Shown: in pieces, positions 1 through 7,356 of the stretch | How the letters are laid out: each line of letters begins with the position of its first letter | Position numbering within the stretch: the stretch's first letter is position 1 | Assembly: GCA_946411985.1 (NCBI GenBank) | Contig: CAMKFY010000018.1 | Coordinates: forward strand, 1-15,393 | DNA length: 15,393 nucleotides | Source of the DNA: an uncultured Clostridiaceae bacterium | GTDB lineage: Bacteria > Bacillota > Clostridia > Oscillospirales > Ruminococcaceae | Reading direction: 5' to 3' | The notes under the pieces: model-generated | Seen by the model: the letters and a program-made list of their open reading frames with translations, nothing else | Told to the model about the DNA's origin: nothing | Databases searched by the model: none | Program-made: the position numbers and the translations under genes

Positions 1-136
1 TAAGCATATCTAAAAAATTTATAATATCTTTTGTTATTAATTCGCCATACCCCAAAATTGGTACGCAAAAAATTTCACTAAATATTACTCCAACGCATAA
101 CCTAGAATTTGCATCTTGCAAACTAATATTATTCTA
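1..136 (-). pseudogene. Truncated duplicate of the 3' end of the adjacent decarboxylase gene
   Basis: Positions 1-130 match 232-361 with 9 mismatches and no gaps (about 93% identity). The offset is 231 bases and the orientation is the same. Read on the minus strand, the copy corresponds to about residues 378-420 of the intact decarboxylase. It contains the GYGELIT motif near the C-terminus. Six of the nine differences change amino acids: Val to Ile, Gly390 to Val, Pro398 to Phe (two bases) and Gly399 to Cys (two bases). On the 5' side of the copy the match breaks after a 5-base deletion, and a TAG stop appears in frame (plus-strand cta at 134-136). No start codon is present, so this is a dead fragment. 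It reaches the window edge and may continue to the left. Confidence 0.85.
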
Positions 137-172
137 AAAACATATAAACCTTAATTTATAACACTAACACCA

Positions 173-1492
173 TTACATTTTGTTAAACGGCAGATGTTTT
201 TCATCTTTAATAACTGGCACCGTTTTTAAATTAAGCATATCTAAAAAATTTATAATATCTTTTGTTATTAATTCGCCATACCCCAAGATTGGCACACCAG
301 GAATTTCACTAAATATTACTCCACCGCATAACCTAGAGTTTGCATCTTGCAAACTAACATTTTCATATTCTAATTTTAAGGCTTCAGTTAATGTTAAAAC
401 CTTAATAAATTTAAATTTTGTAAATTTAACACAGCTTGAGCTAACAGTTCGCAACTTTAATAAGCCACTTAACGCTTTATATAGCCTAAGCCAATCTTTT
501 TCATTTAAAAACGGGGTTATTATAAAACATATAAACATAAAATTATAAAACTCCGGCTCTATATTATGCGCTCTTATAACACGCAACGCATTTTCAACGC
601 CGCCTTTTAATTGTGAACAATCTATTGTCAGCTTTGCTGGGTCGGTGTTTAAAAATGGGAGTTCTAATTTTTCCACAAGATGCTTCTTTTTAAGCTCCAG
701 TTCCATAAAGCTAGAATTGCCGTATTCTTTTATCCAATCTACACAAAGGCCAATAGAATCCATTATCAAATATGATGGGCTACTGCTTCCAAACAATGCC
801 ATTGCTTTTTTAACCTGATCTCGATTAAACATGCCAGGCTTTGTGTGCAACACAGCAGCCCCTGTTAGAGCTGGTAATGTTTTATGTAGGCTATCACAAC
901 ACATATCCGCTCCATTTGATATTGGGTGCAAATTTTTCTTTGTTAATTTAAGGTGCGCACCATGCGCATTATCTACCACTAGTATAGCACCAAATTTATC
1001 ACATATATTTTTAATTTTTTTTATATCTAAAACTTCGCCATAGTAGTTAGGCGACGTAACATATAAAACCGCATTACGCCCAACATTTAGCAATGCATTC
1101 TCTACATCTACATATTCTACAGTTCTGCTGTTGCCTATAAAAAATGGTGATATACCTAAAATAGCGCAGATATTATAAAAACTAATATGCGCGCCTCGTG
1201 CCGCTACAATTTTTCTGCCTTTTAAAAGCCAAATCATAGCCTGAACACAAAGAGTTGAGCCCCCAGCAGATATATATGCAGATGAACCGTATAATTTAGA
1301 TATATATTCTTCCAAATTTTTAATTACACCATCACTATAATATAAACTATCTGCACCTTTAATTTCTGTTATATCCAGCATAGGTGATATTTCTCTATTT
1401 AAAAAGCAACACCTGCCCTGGTGCCCAGGCATAAAAAGCCTCAAATTACTGCTTTTAGCATATTGTCTTAAAAATTTACTAAGAGCGTTCAA
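173..1492 (-). CDS. Orn/Lys/Arg decarboxylase family PLP enzyme (YaaO/SpeA-like)
   Basis: A fold-type I PLP-dependent decarboxylase of the family that makes polyamines or diamines from arginine, lysine or ornithine. At 439 residues it is the short Firmicute form, without the large C-terminal extension of the enterobacterial inducible enzymes. Visible motifs are MPGHQG at 21-26, VVDNAHGAH at 172-180 (Asp174 contacts the PLP ring nitrogen in this family), and SLHKT at 201-205 with Lys204 as the Schiff-base lysine. The C-terminal domain carries PGVPILGYGE at 398-407. The start is TTG, with GAGGAAG about 11 bases upstream inside the end of argS. The gap to argS is 6 bases, so the two are probably co-transcribed. 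In Bacillus the family member YaaO is encoded near yaaT (ricT), and a ricT lies 4 kb upstream here. Substrate specificity cannot be read from the sequence. Confidence 0.88.
   Translation of the reverse strand: MNALSKFLRQYAKSSNLRLFMPGHQGRCCFLNREISPMLDITEIKGADSLYYSDGVIKNLEEYISKLYGSSAYISAGGSTLCVQAMIWLLKGRKIVAARGAHISFYNICAILGISPFFIGNSRTVEYVDVENALLNVGRNAVLYVTSPNYYGEVLDIKKIKNICDKFGAILVVDNAHGAHLKLTKKNLHPISNGADMCCDSLHKTLPALTGAAVLHTKPGMFNRDQVKKAMALFGSSSPSYLIMDSIGLCVDWIKEYGNSSFMELELKKKHLVEKLELPFLNTDPAKLTIDCSQLKGGVENALRVIRAHNIEPEFYNFMFICFIITPFLNEKDWLRLYKALSGLLKLRTVSSSCVKFTKFKFIKVLTLTEALKLEYENVSLQDANSRLCGGVIFSEIPGVPILGYGELITKDIINFLDMLNLKTVPVIKDEKHLPFNKM
232..361. repeat. Second unit of a 130-bp direct repeat (partner at 1-130)
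   Basis: This stretch lies inside the intact decarboxylase gene and is the source copy of the fragment at 1-130. The spacing of 231 bases in the same orientation points to a local tandem duplication followed by decay of the left unit. Confidence 0.85.
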
Positions 1493-1498
1493 ATTGCT

Positions 1499-3175
1499 TT
1501 ATACTTCCTCTCGTGCCTCTATTTTTAATATATTAAACGCATTCTTTAACGTTATCCGTACAGCTTCGCACAAACCCAACCGCGCGCTAACCAAATCTGC
1601 AGCTTCGCCTTTTATTCTACAAACTCCGTAAAATTTATGAAACTTAGCAGCCCCATCTAAGCAAAATCTAACAATTTTAGATGGATTATAACTTTTAACA
1701 GCCTCTATAATTTCGAACGGGAACTTTGCTATATGTTTTATAAGATCTAGCTCCTCAAAACTATTAAGTAAACTAAAATTCGCGGACAGCGAAAAATTAA
1801 AGCCCGCGAGCTTTTTCAAAATACCACAAATTCTAGCATAAGCATATTGCACATAATAAACAGGGTTATTATCCGACTGCTCACATGCAAGGTCTAAATC
1901 AAAATCAAAATGTGAGTTTGGCTCACGCATATTAAAGAAAAACCTAGCCACATCAATAGGAATTAAATCTAAAAGAGAGTTTAGCGTTACACTATTCCCC
2001 AAACGCTTACTAAGCTTTACAGCTTCCCCTCTTTTTACAATACGCACCATCTGCATAAGAACCACATAAAGCGAAGCTCGCTCAACGCCTAACACGCTCA
2101 AAGCTGCCTTTAGCCTATCTACATGCCCGTGATGGTCGGCACCCCAAATATTTATAGCTCTACTAAAACCCCGAACTTTAAACTTGTTGTAGTGATATGC
2201 TATATCAGACGCAAAATATGTGGGAATTTTGTTATCTCTTATTAAAACTTCATCTTTAGCACCGCCACATTTACTATATCCAAACCATAAAGCCCCGTCT
2301 TTTTCAAATGTATAACCTTTTTCGGTTAAAATATCTATAACTTCATATATTTTTTTATCTTTATATAAATTGCTCTCAAAAAACCAGTTATCATACTCAA
2401 CCTTATATTTTAAAAGGTCTGATTCTAAATTTTTTATATTTATAGGCAAAGCATAATCTAAAATAGCTTGCTCCATTTCTTGCTTTGAGCTATTAACATA
2501 CTTTTCACCATAAATTTTAGCAAAATCTTTAGCATGCTTAATTATATCTTCTCCCTGATAGCAATCTTGCGGCATAACAAAATTTGGCGTTTTTTTATAA
2601 ATTTGCTCATAACGTATGGCTAAGCTTTTTTTAAATTTCTCTATTTGGTTGCCTGCATCATTAACATAAAACTCTTTCTCTACATTAAACCCAGCAAACT
2701 TAAAACATTCAGCCAAACTATCGCCTATAGCACCGCCTCGCGCATTACCAATATGCATAGGGCCTGTAGGGTTGGCTGACACAAACTCTAAAAGCACCTT
2801 CTCACCTTTACCAAAATTTGTGCGGCCGAAACTAGTGCCGCTACTTAATATATTCTGCAAAGCCTCAACATACCACTCATTATTAAAAAAAAAGTTTATA
2901 AAGCCTGGCTTTTTAATTTCACATTTTGCAAAATAACTATTATTTAATGGCATATTCGCCACTATTTCTTCTGCCAACTTTAAAGGCGGTAATTTAAAAT
3001 GCTTTGCCGCAACCATCGCCACATTGCTAGCAAAATCCCCAAACTCCAACACCTGTGGCTCCTCCACAAAAAAGTTTATGCAATATTCAACTCCATACTT
3101 ATCACACAAATTTTGGACACTGCGCCGCAACATATCATAAACCTGCTTTAAACTTAAACTATAAACATCTTCCAT
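1499..3175 (-). CDS. argS: Arginyl-tRNA synthetase
   Basis: Class I aminoacyl-tRNA synthetase that charges tRNA-Arg in the cytoplasm. At 558 residues it has the usual bacterial length. The N-terminal additional domain covers about 1-120. The HIGH signature region is NPTGPMHIGNARG at about 135-147. The KMSKS loop appears as KLSKR at 387-391. The all-helical DALR anticodon-binding domain fills about 435-558. The ATG start has AAAGGG 8 bases upstream. The gene is separated from its probable upstream partner, the DUF1934 gene, by a 516-bp interval holding an IS605-type relic, and it may use a promoter inside that relic. It runs directly into the decarboxylase gene. No T-box motif was seen upstream. 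Confidence 0.97.
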   Translation of the reverse strand: MEDVYSLSLKQVYDMLRRSVQNLCDKYGVEYCINFFVEEPQVLEFGDFASNVAMVAAKHFKLPPLKLAEEIVANMPLNNSYFAKCEIKKPGFINFFFNNEWYVEALQNILSSGTSFGRTNFGKGEKVLLEFVSANPTGPMHIGNARGGAIGDSLAECFKFAGFNVEKEFYVNDAGNQIEKFKKSLAIRYEQIYKKTPNFVMPQDCYQGEDIIKHAKDFAKIYGEKYVNSSKQEMEQAILDYALPINIKNLESDLLKYKVEYDNWFFESNLYKDKKIYEVIDILTEKGYTFEKDGALWFGYSKCGGAKDEVLIRDNKIPTYFASDIAYHYNKFKVRGFSRAINIWGADHHGHVDRLKAALSVLGVERASLYVVLMQMVRIVKRGEAVKLSKRLGNSVTLNSLLDLIPIDVARFFFNMREPNSHFDFDLDLACEQSDNNPVYYVQYAYARICGILKKLAGFNFSLSANFSLLNSFEELDLIKHIAKFPFEIIEAVKSYNPSKIVRFCLDGAAKFHKFYGVCRIKGEAADLVSARLGLCEAVRITLKNAFNILKIEAREEV

Positions 3176-3234
3176 TTTAATAGCCCTTTCAATTTATATT
3201 TCAAAATATTAACTTCACAAATTTCTATTGTGAA

Positions 3235-3375
3235 CTACTCCAACTTATATAAACTGGAGCTTCTTCCTGATTCAACCACAACTGCATTGCCTACATATAA
3301 CAGCATGCGGCAACATCTTACGCAATAACCACACACAGGCATATGAGTTTGGGCTATTCCATCCCTACTATCAAA
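3235..3375 (-). pseudogene. tnpB: TnpB C-terminal remnant
   Basis: This is the +1 frame relative to the TnpA remnant. It carries an RDGIA...CG signature typical of TnpB C-termini, and it ends SSSLYKLE-stop inside the right-end hairpin. The RuvC and zinc-ribbon parts are missing. In intact elements this 3' region also encodes the guide (omega) RNA scaffold. Whether any RNA is still made from it is unknown. Confidence 0.55.
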
Positions 3376-3467
3376 CAGTTTGAGATAACATAATCTTTAC
3401 TGCGGTATTTTATACAAATTATAAGGTGGTAATGCAGCATGAATATAATACTTATAACCTTATACAT
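3354..3467 (-). pseudogene. tnpA: TnpA (Y1 transposase) N-terminal remnant
   Basis: A 37-codon frame starting ATG and ending TAG. Residues 9-24 (FMLHYHLIICIKYRSK) match the first beta strand and KYR segment of IS200/IS605 TnpA. The catalytic HUH motif and the tyrosine lie further downstream in intact proteins and are absent. The frame stops where the TnpB-like segment begins, which marks an internal deletion junction near 3360-3380. Confidence 0.65.
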
Positions 3468-3485
3468 AACCAATTTATAAATTAA

Positions 3486-3515
3486 ATTATAATACTATAA
3501 TATGCAAAAAGTCAA
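3486..3515 (-). promoter_or_regulatory. Sigma-A type promoter reading toward argS
   Basis: On the minus strand, TTGACT (3510-3515) and TATAAT (3486-3491) are separated by 18 bases. This matches the housekeeping consensus closely. It sits at the front of the IS605 relic, where the element's own transposase promoter would be. No complete mobile gene follows, so a transcript from here would run through the relic into argS. Confidence 0.5.
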
Positions 3516-3691
3516 TATAAACGCCGTGTATTGCGCAATTCACAACACCGCTCATAGAAACGGAAAATTTCTTGCTCACTAAGTGTTAAACATTTCTAAA
3601 CTAAAAATATAGCACTAAAATCTAAACATAACGTAAAATTATATTTAAACTCTATGCTACAAACAACCCATAAACCTCGTAGTAAAACATA

Positions 3692-4105
3692 CTATTTAAT
3701 TAATATATTTAATCTTGTTTGTAATATATTTCCAGTTTCGCCCACATCAAAACAATACTCCAAATTTATTTGGCCGCCATTTTCATTAATATCAAAAAAT
3801 ATATCTTTCGTATCCACAGAAAAATATGAAAATGTGTCTTTAGTGTTACAAACAAACTTAGTAACCTTGCTTTTATTCAACTTTAAATTATAACAAACAT
3901 CACCACAAGACACAATTTCCACAAAGCCTGCGTCAAACAAAGAAATTTTAGACGTTCCATTATATTCATTATTATATTTTAACACCCATTTTTCTTTATG
4001 CCTTTTTAAAACGCCAGTAGTAAAAAGTTCAAATCCGTCGCTTAACTTTGAACCCATATTTTGCACTACCTTAATAAATAAATCTACCTCTTTGCCGGTG
4101 CCCAT
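3692..4105 (-). CDS. DUF1934 domain protein (YwiB-like small beta-barrel)
   Basis: A protein of 137 residues with no membrane segment. It has an alternating beta-strand pattern, a KWVLKYNNEYNGTS segment matching the YLxYEE...GT region of DUF1934, and a C-terminal GGQINLEYCFDV stretch matching the DGGxIxLxYxL signature of the family. The biochemical role of the family is not established. In many Firmicutes such a gene precedes argS, as it does here. The start chosen is the ATG at 4105 because GGAGG lies exactly 5 bases upstream. The frame stays open to a GTG at 4171, but that codon overlaps its own potential Shine-Dalgarno. It follows ddl by 84 bases. Confidence 0.75.
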   Translation of the reverse strand: MGTGKEVDLFIKVVQNMGSKLSDGFELFTTGVLKRHKEKWVLKYNNEYNGTSKISLFDAGFVEIVSCGDVCYNLKLNKSKVTKFVCNTKDTFSYFSVDTKDIFFDINENGGQINLEYCFDVGETGNILQTRLNILIK

Positions 4106-4189
4106 TTTAACCTCCAAATTAACACCACTTAAAAAACCATAACATTTAATTACTATAAAATTTAACAACACCTCAAAATATAAACCAAA

Positions 4190-5263
4190 CTACCTCTTCT
4201 TAATAGCCACAAAAATTAAAGTTATTAAAAGGTCTTTATAGCTCAAACCGCTATGCTCCCACAATTTAGGATACATGCTAATATCTGTAAAACCTGGCAT
4301 AGTGTTTATTTCGTTAACATACACCTCATCGTCATCATCTACAAAAAAATCTACCCTAGCCAGCCCAGAACACCGCATAGCCTCAAACGCCTTAATAGCA
4401 ATGCTTTGCACCTTTTTTGTGGTACTATCTTTTAAATTTGCAGGTATTATAAGCTTAGCATAAGATTTATATTTAGAATCGTAGTCATAAAAATCATCAT
4501 AACCAGCTATCTGCCCAACAGCCGACGACTTTATTTCAGAAGAACTAGTTTGCAACACCGCGCATTCCACCTCTTTGCCTTTAATAAACTGCTCACATAT
4601 AACCTCGTCCCCATACTTGAAAGCAAAATTAATGCCATCTTCTAACTCTTTTAAATTTTTACATTTTCTTATGCCCACAGAAGAACCACAACTAGACGGC
4701 TTTGTAAATATTGGAAATGAAAACTCAGCTGCTATATCTTCTAACAAAAATTCTATATTTTTAATATCGCGCCTCATAACACCACGCCACCTCGTGCCTT
4801 TAATGCCAGCTGCATCTAACACTGTATGAGTTAATATTTTATTCATACATATATTACTGCTTAAAACGCTACACCCAACATATGGTATACCAGATAATTC
4901 TAAAAGCCCTTGCACCGTGCCATCTTCTCCGTTCTCGCCGTGTAAAACAGCAAAAACAACATCTATATCTAAAATTTCAAACCTGCCATCTTCTTTAATT
5001 TTTAAAACTCCTTTTTTTGTGCCACTACAGCCTATGTTAACGCTGCAGTTATCTTTTAACTGCCACTCATCAGTTTTAATTTTTTCTATGTCCCCATAAT
5101 AGTAAAACCAGCTCCCTGCCCTATCTATACCTATAGGAAACACAGAAAAGCCAGCACCCAATAAACCTTTTATAACGTTATACGAAGAACTAAGCGACAC
5201 CTCATATTCAGGAGAAGCACCACCAAACAAAACAGCCACCTTATAATTACTAAAACTACCCAA
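4190..5263 (-). CDS. ddl: D-alanine--D-alanine ligase
   Basis: An ATP-grasp ligase that joins two D-alanines for the peptidoglycan precursor in the cytoplasm. At 357 residues it has the long Ddl form. Motifs are LFGGASPEYEVS at 12-23, HGENGEDGTVQG at 108-119, KPSSCGSSVG at 188-197 in the ATP-binding region, and the metal-binding end VNEINTMPGF at 316-325. The omega loop DFYDYDSKY (257-265) carries Tyr265. In the D-Ala-D-Lac ligases known to me this site is Phe (Leuconostoc type) or His (VanA type), so ordinary D-Ala-D-Ala activity is expected, without intrinsic vancomycin resistance from this gene. The start is TTG with AAAGGA 8 bases upstream. It lies 38 bases after ricT and is probably in one operon with it. 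Confidence 0.96.
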   Translation of the reverse strand: MGSFSNYKVAVLFGGASPEYEVSLSSSYNVIKGLLGAGFSVFPIGIDRAGSWFYYYGDIEKIKTDEWQLKDNCSVNIGCSGTKKGVLKIKEDGRFEILDIDVVFAVLHGENGEDGTVQGLLELSGIPYVGCSVLSSNICMNKILTHTVLDAAGIKGTRWRGVMRRDIKNIEFLLEDIAAEFSFPIFTKPSSCGSSVGIRKCKNLKELEDGINFAFKYGDEVICEQFIKGKEVECAVLQTSSSEIKSSAVGQIAGYDDFYDYDSKYKSYAKLIIPANLKDSTTKKVQSIAIKAFEAMRCSGLARVDFFVDDDDEVYVNEINTMPGFTDISMYPKLWEHSGLSYKDLLITLIFVAIKKR

Positions 5264-5301
5264 AACTCAATTCCTTTCTAATAGATATACTATTATTTAA
5301 T

Positions 5302-6138
5302 TTACTTTTTATCGTTATTATTTTTAATTATCTTCAAACTTTCCCTGTTAAACACTCTTTCTGTGCTCCCATATGGCGTATCTATTTTTAACCTATATTT
5401 ACCTATTAACGGGTTCCCATTTAATATAACTCCCTCGCCATCGGGGCTCATAACTGTAGCCCCTATCTTAGGGCACACCTTATTTAAAAAAGCGTATGCA
5501 TTCTGCTCATATTTAAGACAACACATAAGCTTGCCACAACAACCAGATATCTTCCTAGGGTTTAAAGATAAATTTTGCTCTTTTGCCATTTTTATTGTTA
5601 CATGATGAAAATCTGTTAAAAATGTGGCACAGCAAAAAGGCCTACCGCATATTCCAATGCCAGACACAATTTTAGCTGCATCTCGTATGCCTATCTGCCG
5701 CAACTCCACTCTAACATGCAACAAATAGGCAAGCCGTTTTAATAGCGCCCTGAAATCTACTCTTTCATTAGATGTGAAAAACAATATAACCTTAACCCTA
5801 TCAAAAGAATAATATGCGCCAACCAATTTCATATTCAAATTATATTTTTTTATTGAACTCTCAGCTATTTCAAAAGCTTTTTTCTCTTGCTTTTTGTTCT
5901 CTTCGTTTTTATTAATATCCTTTTCTGTGGCTTTGCGTAATAATACGTTTAACTCGTCTAATATTAAGTTTTTTTTATTAAAATCATCTAAATTTAATAT
6001 TAAAACAACTTCCCCAAACTCCACACTATTAACAGTTTTACATATAACCCCATCGCCAACACAATAATCAAAATCTGTTGTTTTAAAATAAAAAATTTTT
6101 TTAGAACACCGAAACCGCACACCTAAAATATATTCCAT
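5302..6138 (-). CDS. ricT: RicT (YaaT) family PSP1-domain iron-sulfur protein
   Basis: A cytoplasmic PSP1 C-terminal domain protein of 278 residues from the chosen ATG. The cysteine-rich core is seen as CGRPFCC (164-170) and GCCGKLMCC (199-207). These seven cysteines are the family hallmark. In B. subtilis, RicT with RicA and RicF carries Fe-S clusters, aids RNase Y processing, and promotes the Spo0A phosphorelay, competence and biofilm formation. A charged Lys/Glu-rich stretch lies at about 70-90. The ATG at 6138 and a TTG two codons upstream (6144) are both possible. The nearest Shine-Dalgarno, AGGG, is 11 bases from the ATG and 5 from the TTG. The gene is transcribed away from the spoIIA operon and heads the ddl to decarboxylase group. 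ricA and ricF are not in the window. Confidence 0.92.
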   Translation of the reverse strand: MEYILGVRFRCSKKIFYFKTTDFDYCVGDGVICKTVNSVEFGEVVLILNLDDFNKKNLILDELNVLLRKATEKDINKNEENKKQEKKAFEIAESSIKKYNLNMKLVGAYYSFDRVKVILFFTSNERVDFRALLKRLAYLLHVRVELRQIGIRDAAKIVSGIGICGRPFCCATFLTDFHHVTIKMAKEQNLSLNPRKISGCCGKLMCCLKYEQNAYAFLNKVCPKIGATVMSPDGEGVILNGNPLIGKYRLKIDTPYGSTERVFNRESLKIIKNNNDKK

Positions 6139-6575
6139 ACGCAAAAATACCCTATTTAAAATTTATAAAATTTCATAACGCTTAGTATATCATATAATTA
6201 AAAAATTTACCACTATACTATATATTTTTTGATATGTTTTTTTAAACATCTATTTATTAAAATGCAAAACTAAAAAATATTAATTTAAGCAAAATATTAA
6301 CATTTCACATAACTAACATATAAAATATACTTCATATAATTGTTTAAAATTTATAAATATTGGAAATAATTAAAACGAGTTTAAAATAAAAAATTCACAA
6401 ATTTAAACTACAGTGTGCTATTTTTAAATTTTTCATTATTTAGCAAAACAAATCTAAAATTTTACATTTATTTCGTCGCATAAATGATAGAATCAGAAAA
6501 ACTAATCCTCTTCAACATAATATTAAAATAAATATTTTTTATTAATATTAATATAAATTTTTTTGGGAGGCTTAA
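6139..6575. other. Divergent AT-rich spacer between ricT and spoIIAA
   Basis: About 430 bases with no convincing gene. It must hold the promoters for ricT (leftward) and the spoIIA operon (rightward). No full sigma-H promoter (AGGA-type -35 with GAAT -10) was found. A GAAT-type -10 (ATAGAAT at 6487-6493) lacks a matching -35. CGTCGCA at 6474-6480 is an imperfect Spo0A-box-like sequence (5 of 7). A 9-bp AT-only inverted repeat (6399-6407 with 6423-6431) is probably a composition effect. Confidence 0.6.
6565..6570 (+). promoter_or_regulatory. Strong ribosome binding site of spoIIAA
   Basis: GGGAGG with 5 bases to the ATG at 6576. It fixes the start of the first gene of the operon. Confidence 0.85.
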
Positions 6576-6938
6576 ATGCAAAAAACAGATGTTAAAATTA
6601 AACTTGAAGGCTCCACAATGGTGGCCTACTTAAGTGGGGAAATAGACCACCATTGCGCTGCGAGCTTGCGTTCTTTTTTAGATGTTAAAATTCAAACCGG
6701 CCATCCAAAACTTTTAATTTTAGATTTTGCCAATATAAGCTTCATGGACTCCTCAGGCATAGGCCTTGTTATGGGGCGCTACAAGCTAATGAAATGCATT
6801 GGCGGAACACTTAAAATAAAAAATCCGTCCAACCAAATACGAAAGGTTATGACTCTAGCAGGGTTTGATAAACTATCTATAGTAGAGAAAATGAAACCTA
6901 TTAAAAGGAGAAGGAGTGAGTATATTGGTAAAAAATGA
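6576..6938 (+). CDS. spoIIAA: Anti-sigma F factor antagonist SpoIIAA
   Basis: A STAS-domain switch protein of 120 residues, close to the usual length of about 117. The signature SGEIDHHCA at 20-28 and SFMDSSGIGLVMGRYK at 55-70 are near-identical to B. subtilis. Ser59 (D58-S59) corresponds to the serine phosphorylated by SpoIIAB (Ser58 in B. subtilis). In its unphosphorylated form it binds SpoIIAB and frees sigma-F in the forespore after the phosphatase SpoIIE acts. SpoIIE is not in the window. The C-terminal tail is basic (KPIKRRRSEY), partly because the last 23 bases overlap the start of spoIIAB. First gene of a three-gene operon. Confidence 0.97.
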   Translation: MQKTDVKIKLEGSTMVAYLSGEIDHHCAASLRSFLDVKIQTGHPKLLILDFANISFMDSSGIGLVMGRYKLMKCIGGTLKIKNPSNQIRKVMTLAGFDKLSIVEKMKPIKRRRSEYIGKK

Positions 6939-7356
6939 AATGAAACTGCAGCTTCCTAGCAGGTCTTGCAACGAAAGCTTTGCTAGAATAGCAATATCTT
7001 CATTTTTTGCGCAGCTAGACCCTACAGTGGATGAAATAGCAGATATTAAAACTGCGGTATCTGAAGCAGTTACAAACTCCATAGTACATGGATATGAAAA
7101 TTCTATAGGAAATATATACATACACGCAAAAATTTTAGATGACAATAAAATTTACATAAAAATTAGAGATAAAGGATGTGGCATAGAAGATGTGGAGAAA
7201 GCTAAAGAGCCAATGTATACAACATGCAAAACAGGCGAACGAAGTGGGCTTGGGTTTACTGTTATGCAAAGTTTCATGGACAAGCTAAAAGTTAATTCTA
7301 AAAAAGGTAAAGGAACTACAGTAGTTTTAACAAAAACTTTGAGAAAAAGATTATGA
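6916..7356 (+). CDS. spoIIAB: Anti-sigma F factor / serine kinase SpoIIAB
   Basis: A GHKL-fold protein kinase and anti-sigma factor of 146 residues, the same length as the B. subtilis protein. The N box is SEAVTNSIVHGYEN (49-62), with Glu50 as probable catalytic base and Asn54 as magnesium ligand. The G1 box is DKGCGI (85-90). The ATP lid and G2 box cover EPMYTT...ERSGLGFTVM (98-117). It holds sigma-F inactive with ATP, and phosphorylates SpoIIAA. The GTG start lies 5 bases after AGGAG (6906-6910), inside the end of spoIIAA. A TTG at 6925 and an ATG at 6940 are weaker alternatives. Overlap with sigF is ATGA, consistent with translational coupling and fixed stoichiometry. Confidence 0.97.
   Translation: MSILVKNEMKLQLPSRSCNESFARIAISSFFAQLDPTVDEIADIKTAVSEAVTNSIVHGYENSIGNIYIHAKILDDNKIYIKIRDKGCGIEDVEKAKEPMYTTCKTGERSGLGFTVMQSFMDKLKVNSKKGKGTTVVLTKTLRKRL

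Larger units (their letters stand above)
3230..3590 (-). mobile_element. Miniature IS200/IS605-family relic (TnpA N-terminus joined to TnpB C-terminus)
   Basis: Read on the minus strand, an open frame at 3467-3354 contains FMLHYHLIICIKYRSK. This matches the start of IS200/IS605 TnpA proteins (consensus like VYxLxYHLxxxxKYRRK). About 90 bases further on, in the +1 frame, comes RDGIAQTH...CGYCVR, resembling TnpB C-termini, and it runs to a TAG at 3235-3237. The last codons form a stem (CTCCA pairing with TGGAG, extended by wobble and A-T pairs), followed by GTAGTTCAC. That is a typical right-end hairpin and terminus of IS605-type elements. On the other side, CCG and CGG around TTTCTATGAG (3548-3563) look like a worn left-end hairpin. 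The middle of both genes is missing, so the element cannot move by itself. The right boundary (near 3230) is better supported than the left one (about 3570-3590). Confidence 0.72.

Noticed and set aside
3176..3691. Structured RNA gene (6S, RNase P or a T-box leader of argS)
   Set aside because: None of their conserved cores could be found. The interval is better explained by the IS605-type relic.
3654..3893. Plus-strand open frame of 79 codons
   Set aside because: It lies opposite the DUF1934 gene, has no ribosome binding site, and its composition is that of an antisense shadow.
6471..6482. Spo0A box candidate CGTCGCA
   Set aside because: Only 5 of 7 bases match TGTCGAA, and no second box is nearby.
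6481..6500. Possible sigma-H or sigma-A promoter for spoIIAA (ATAGAAT at 6487-6493)
   Set aside because: The -10-like element fits either consensus, but no -35 lies at an acceptable distance. TTTACA at 6461-6466 is 21 bases from TAGAAT.
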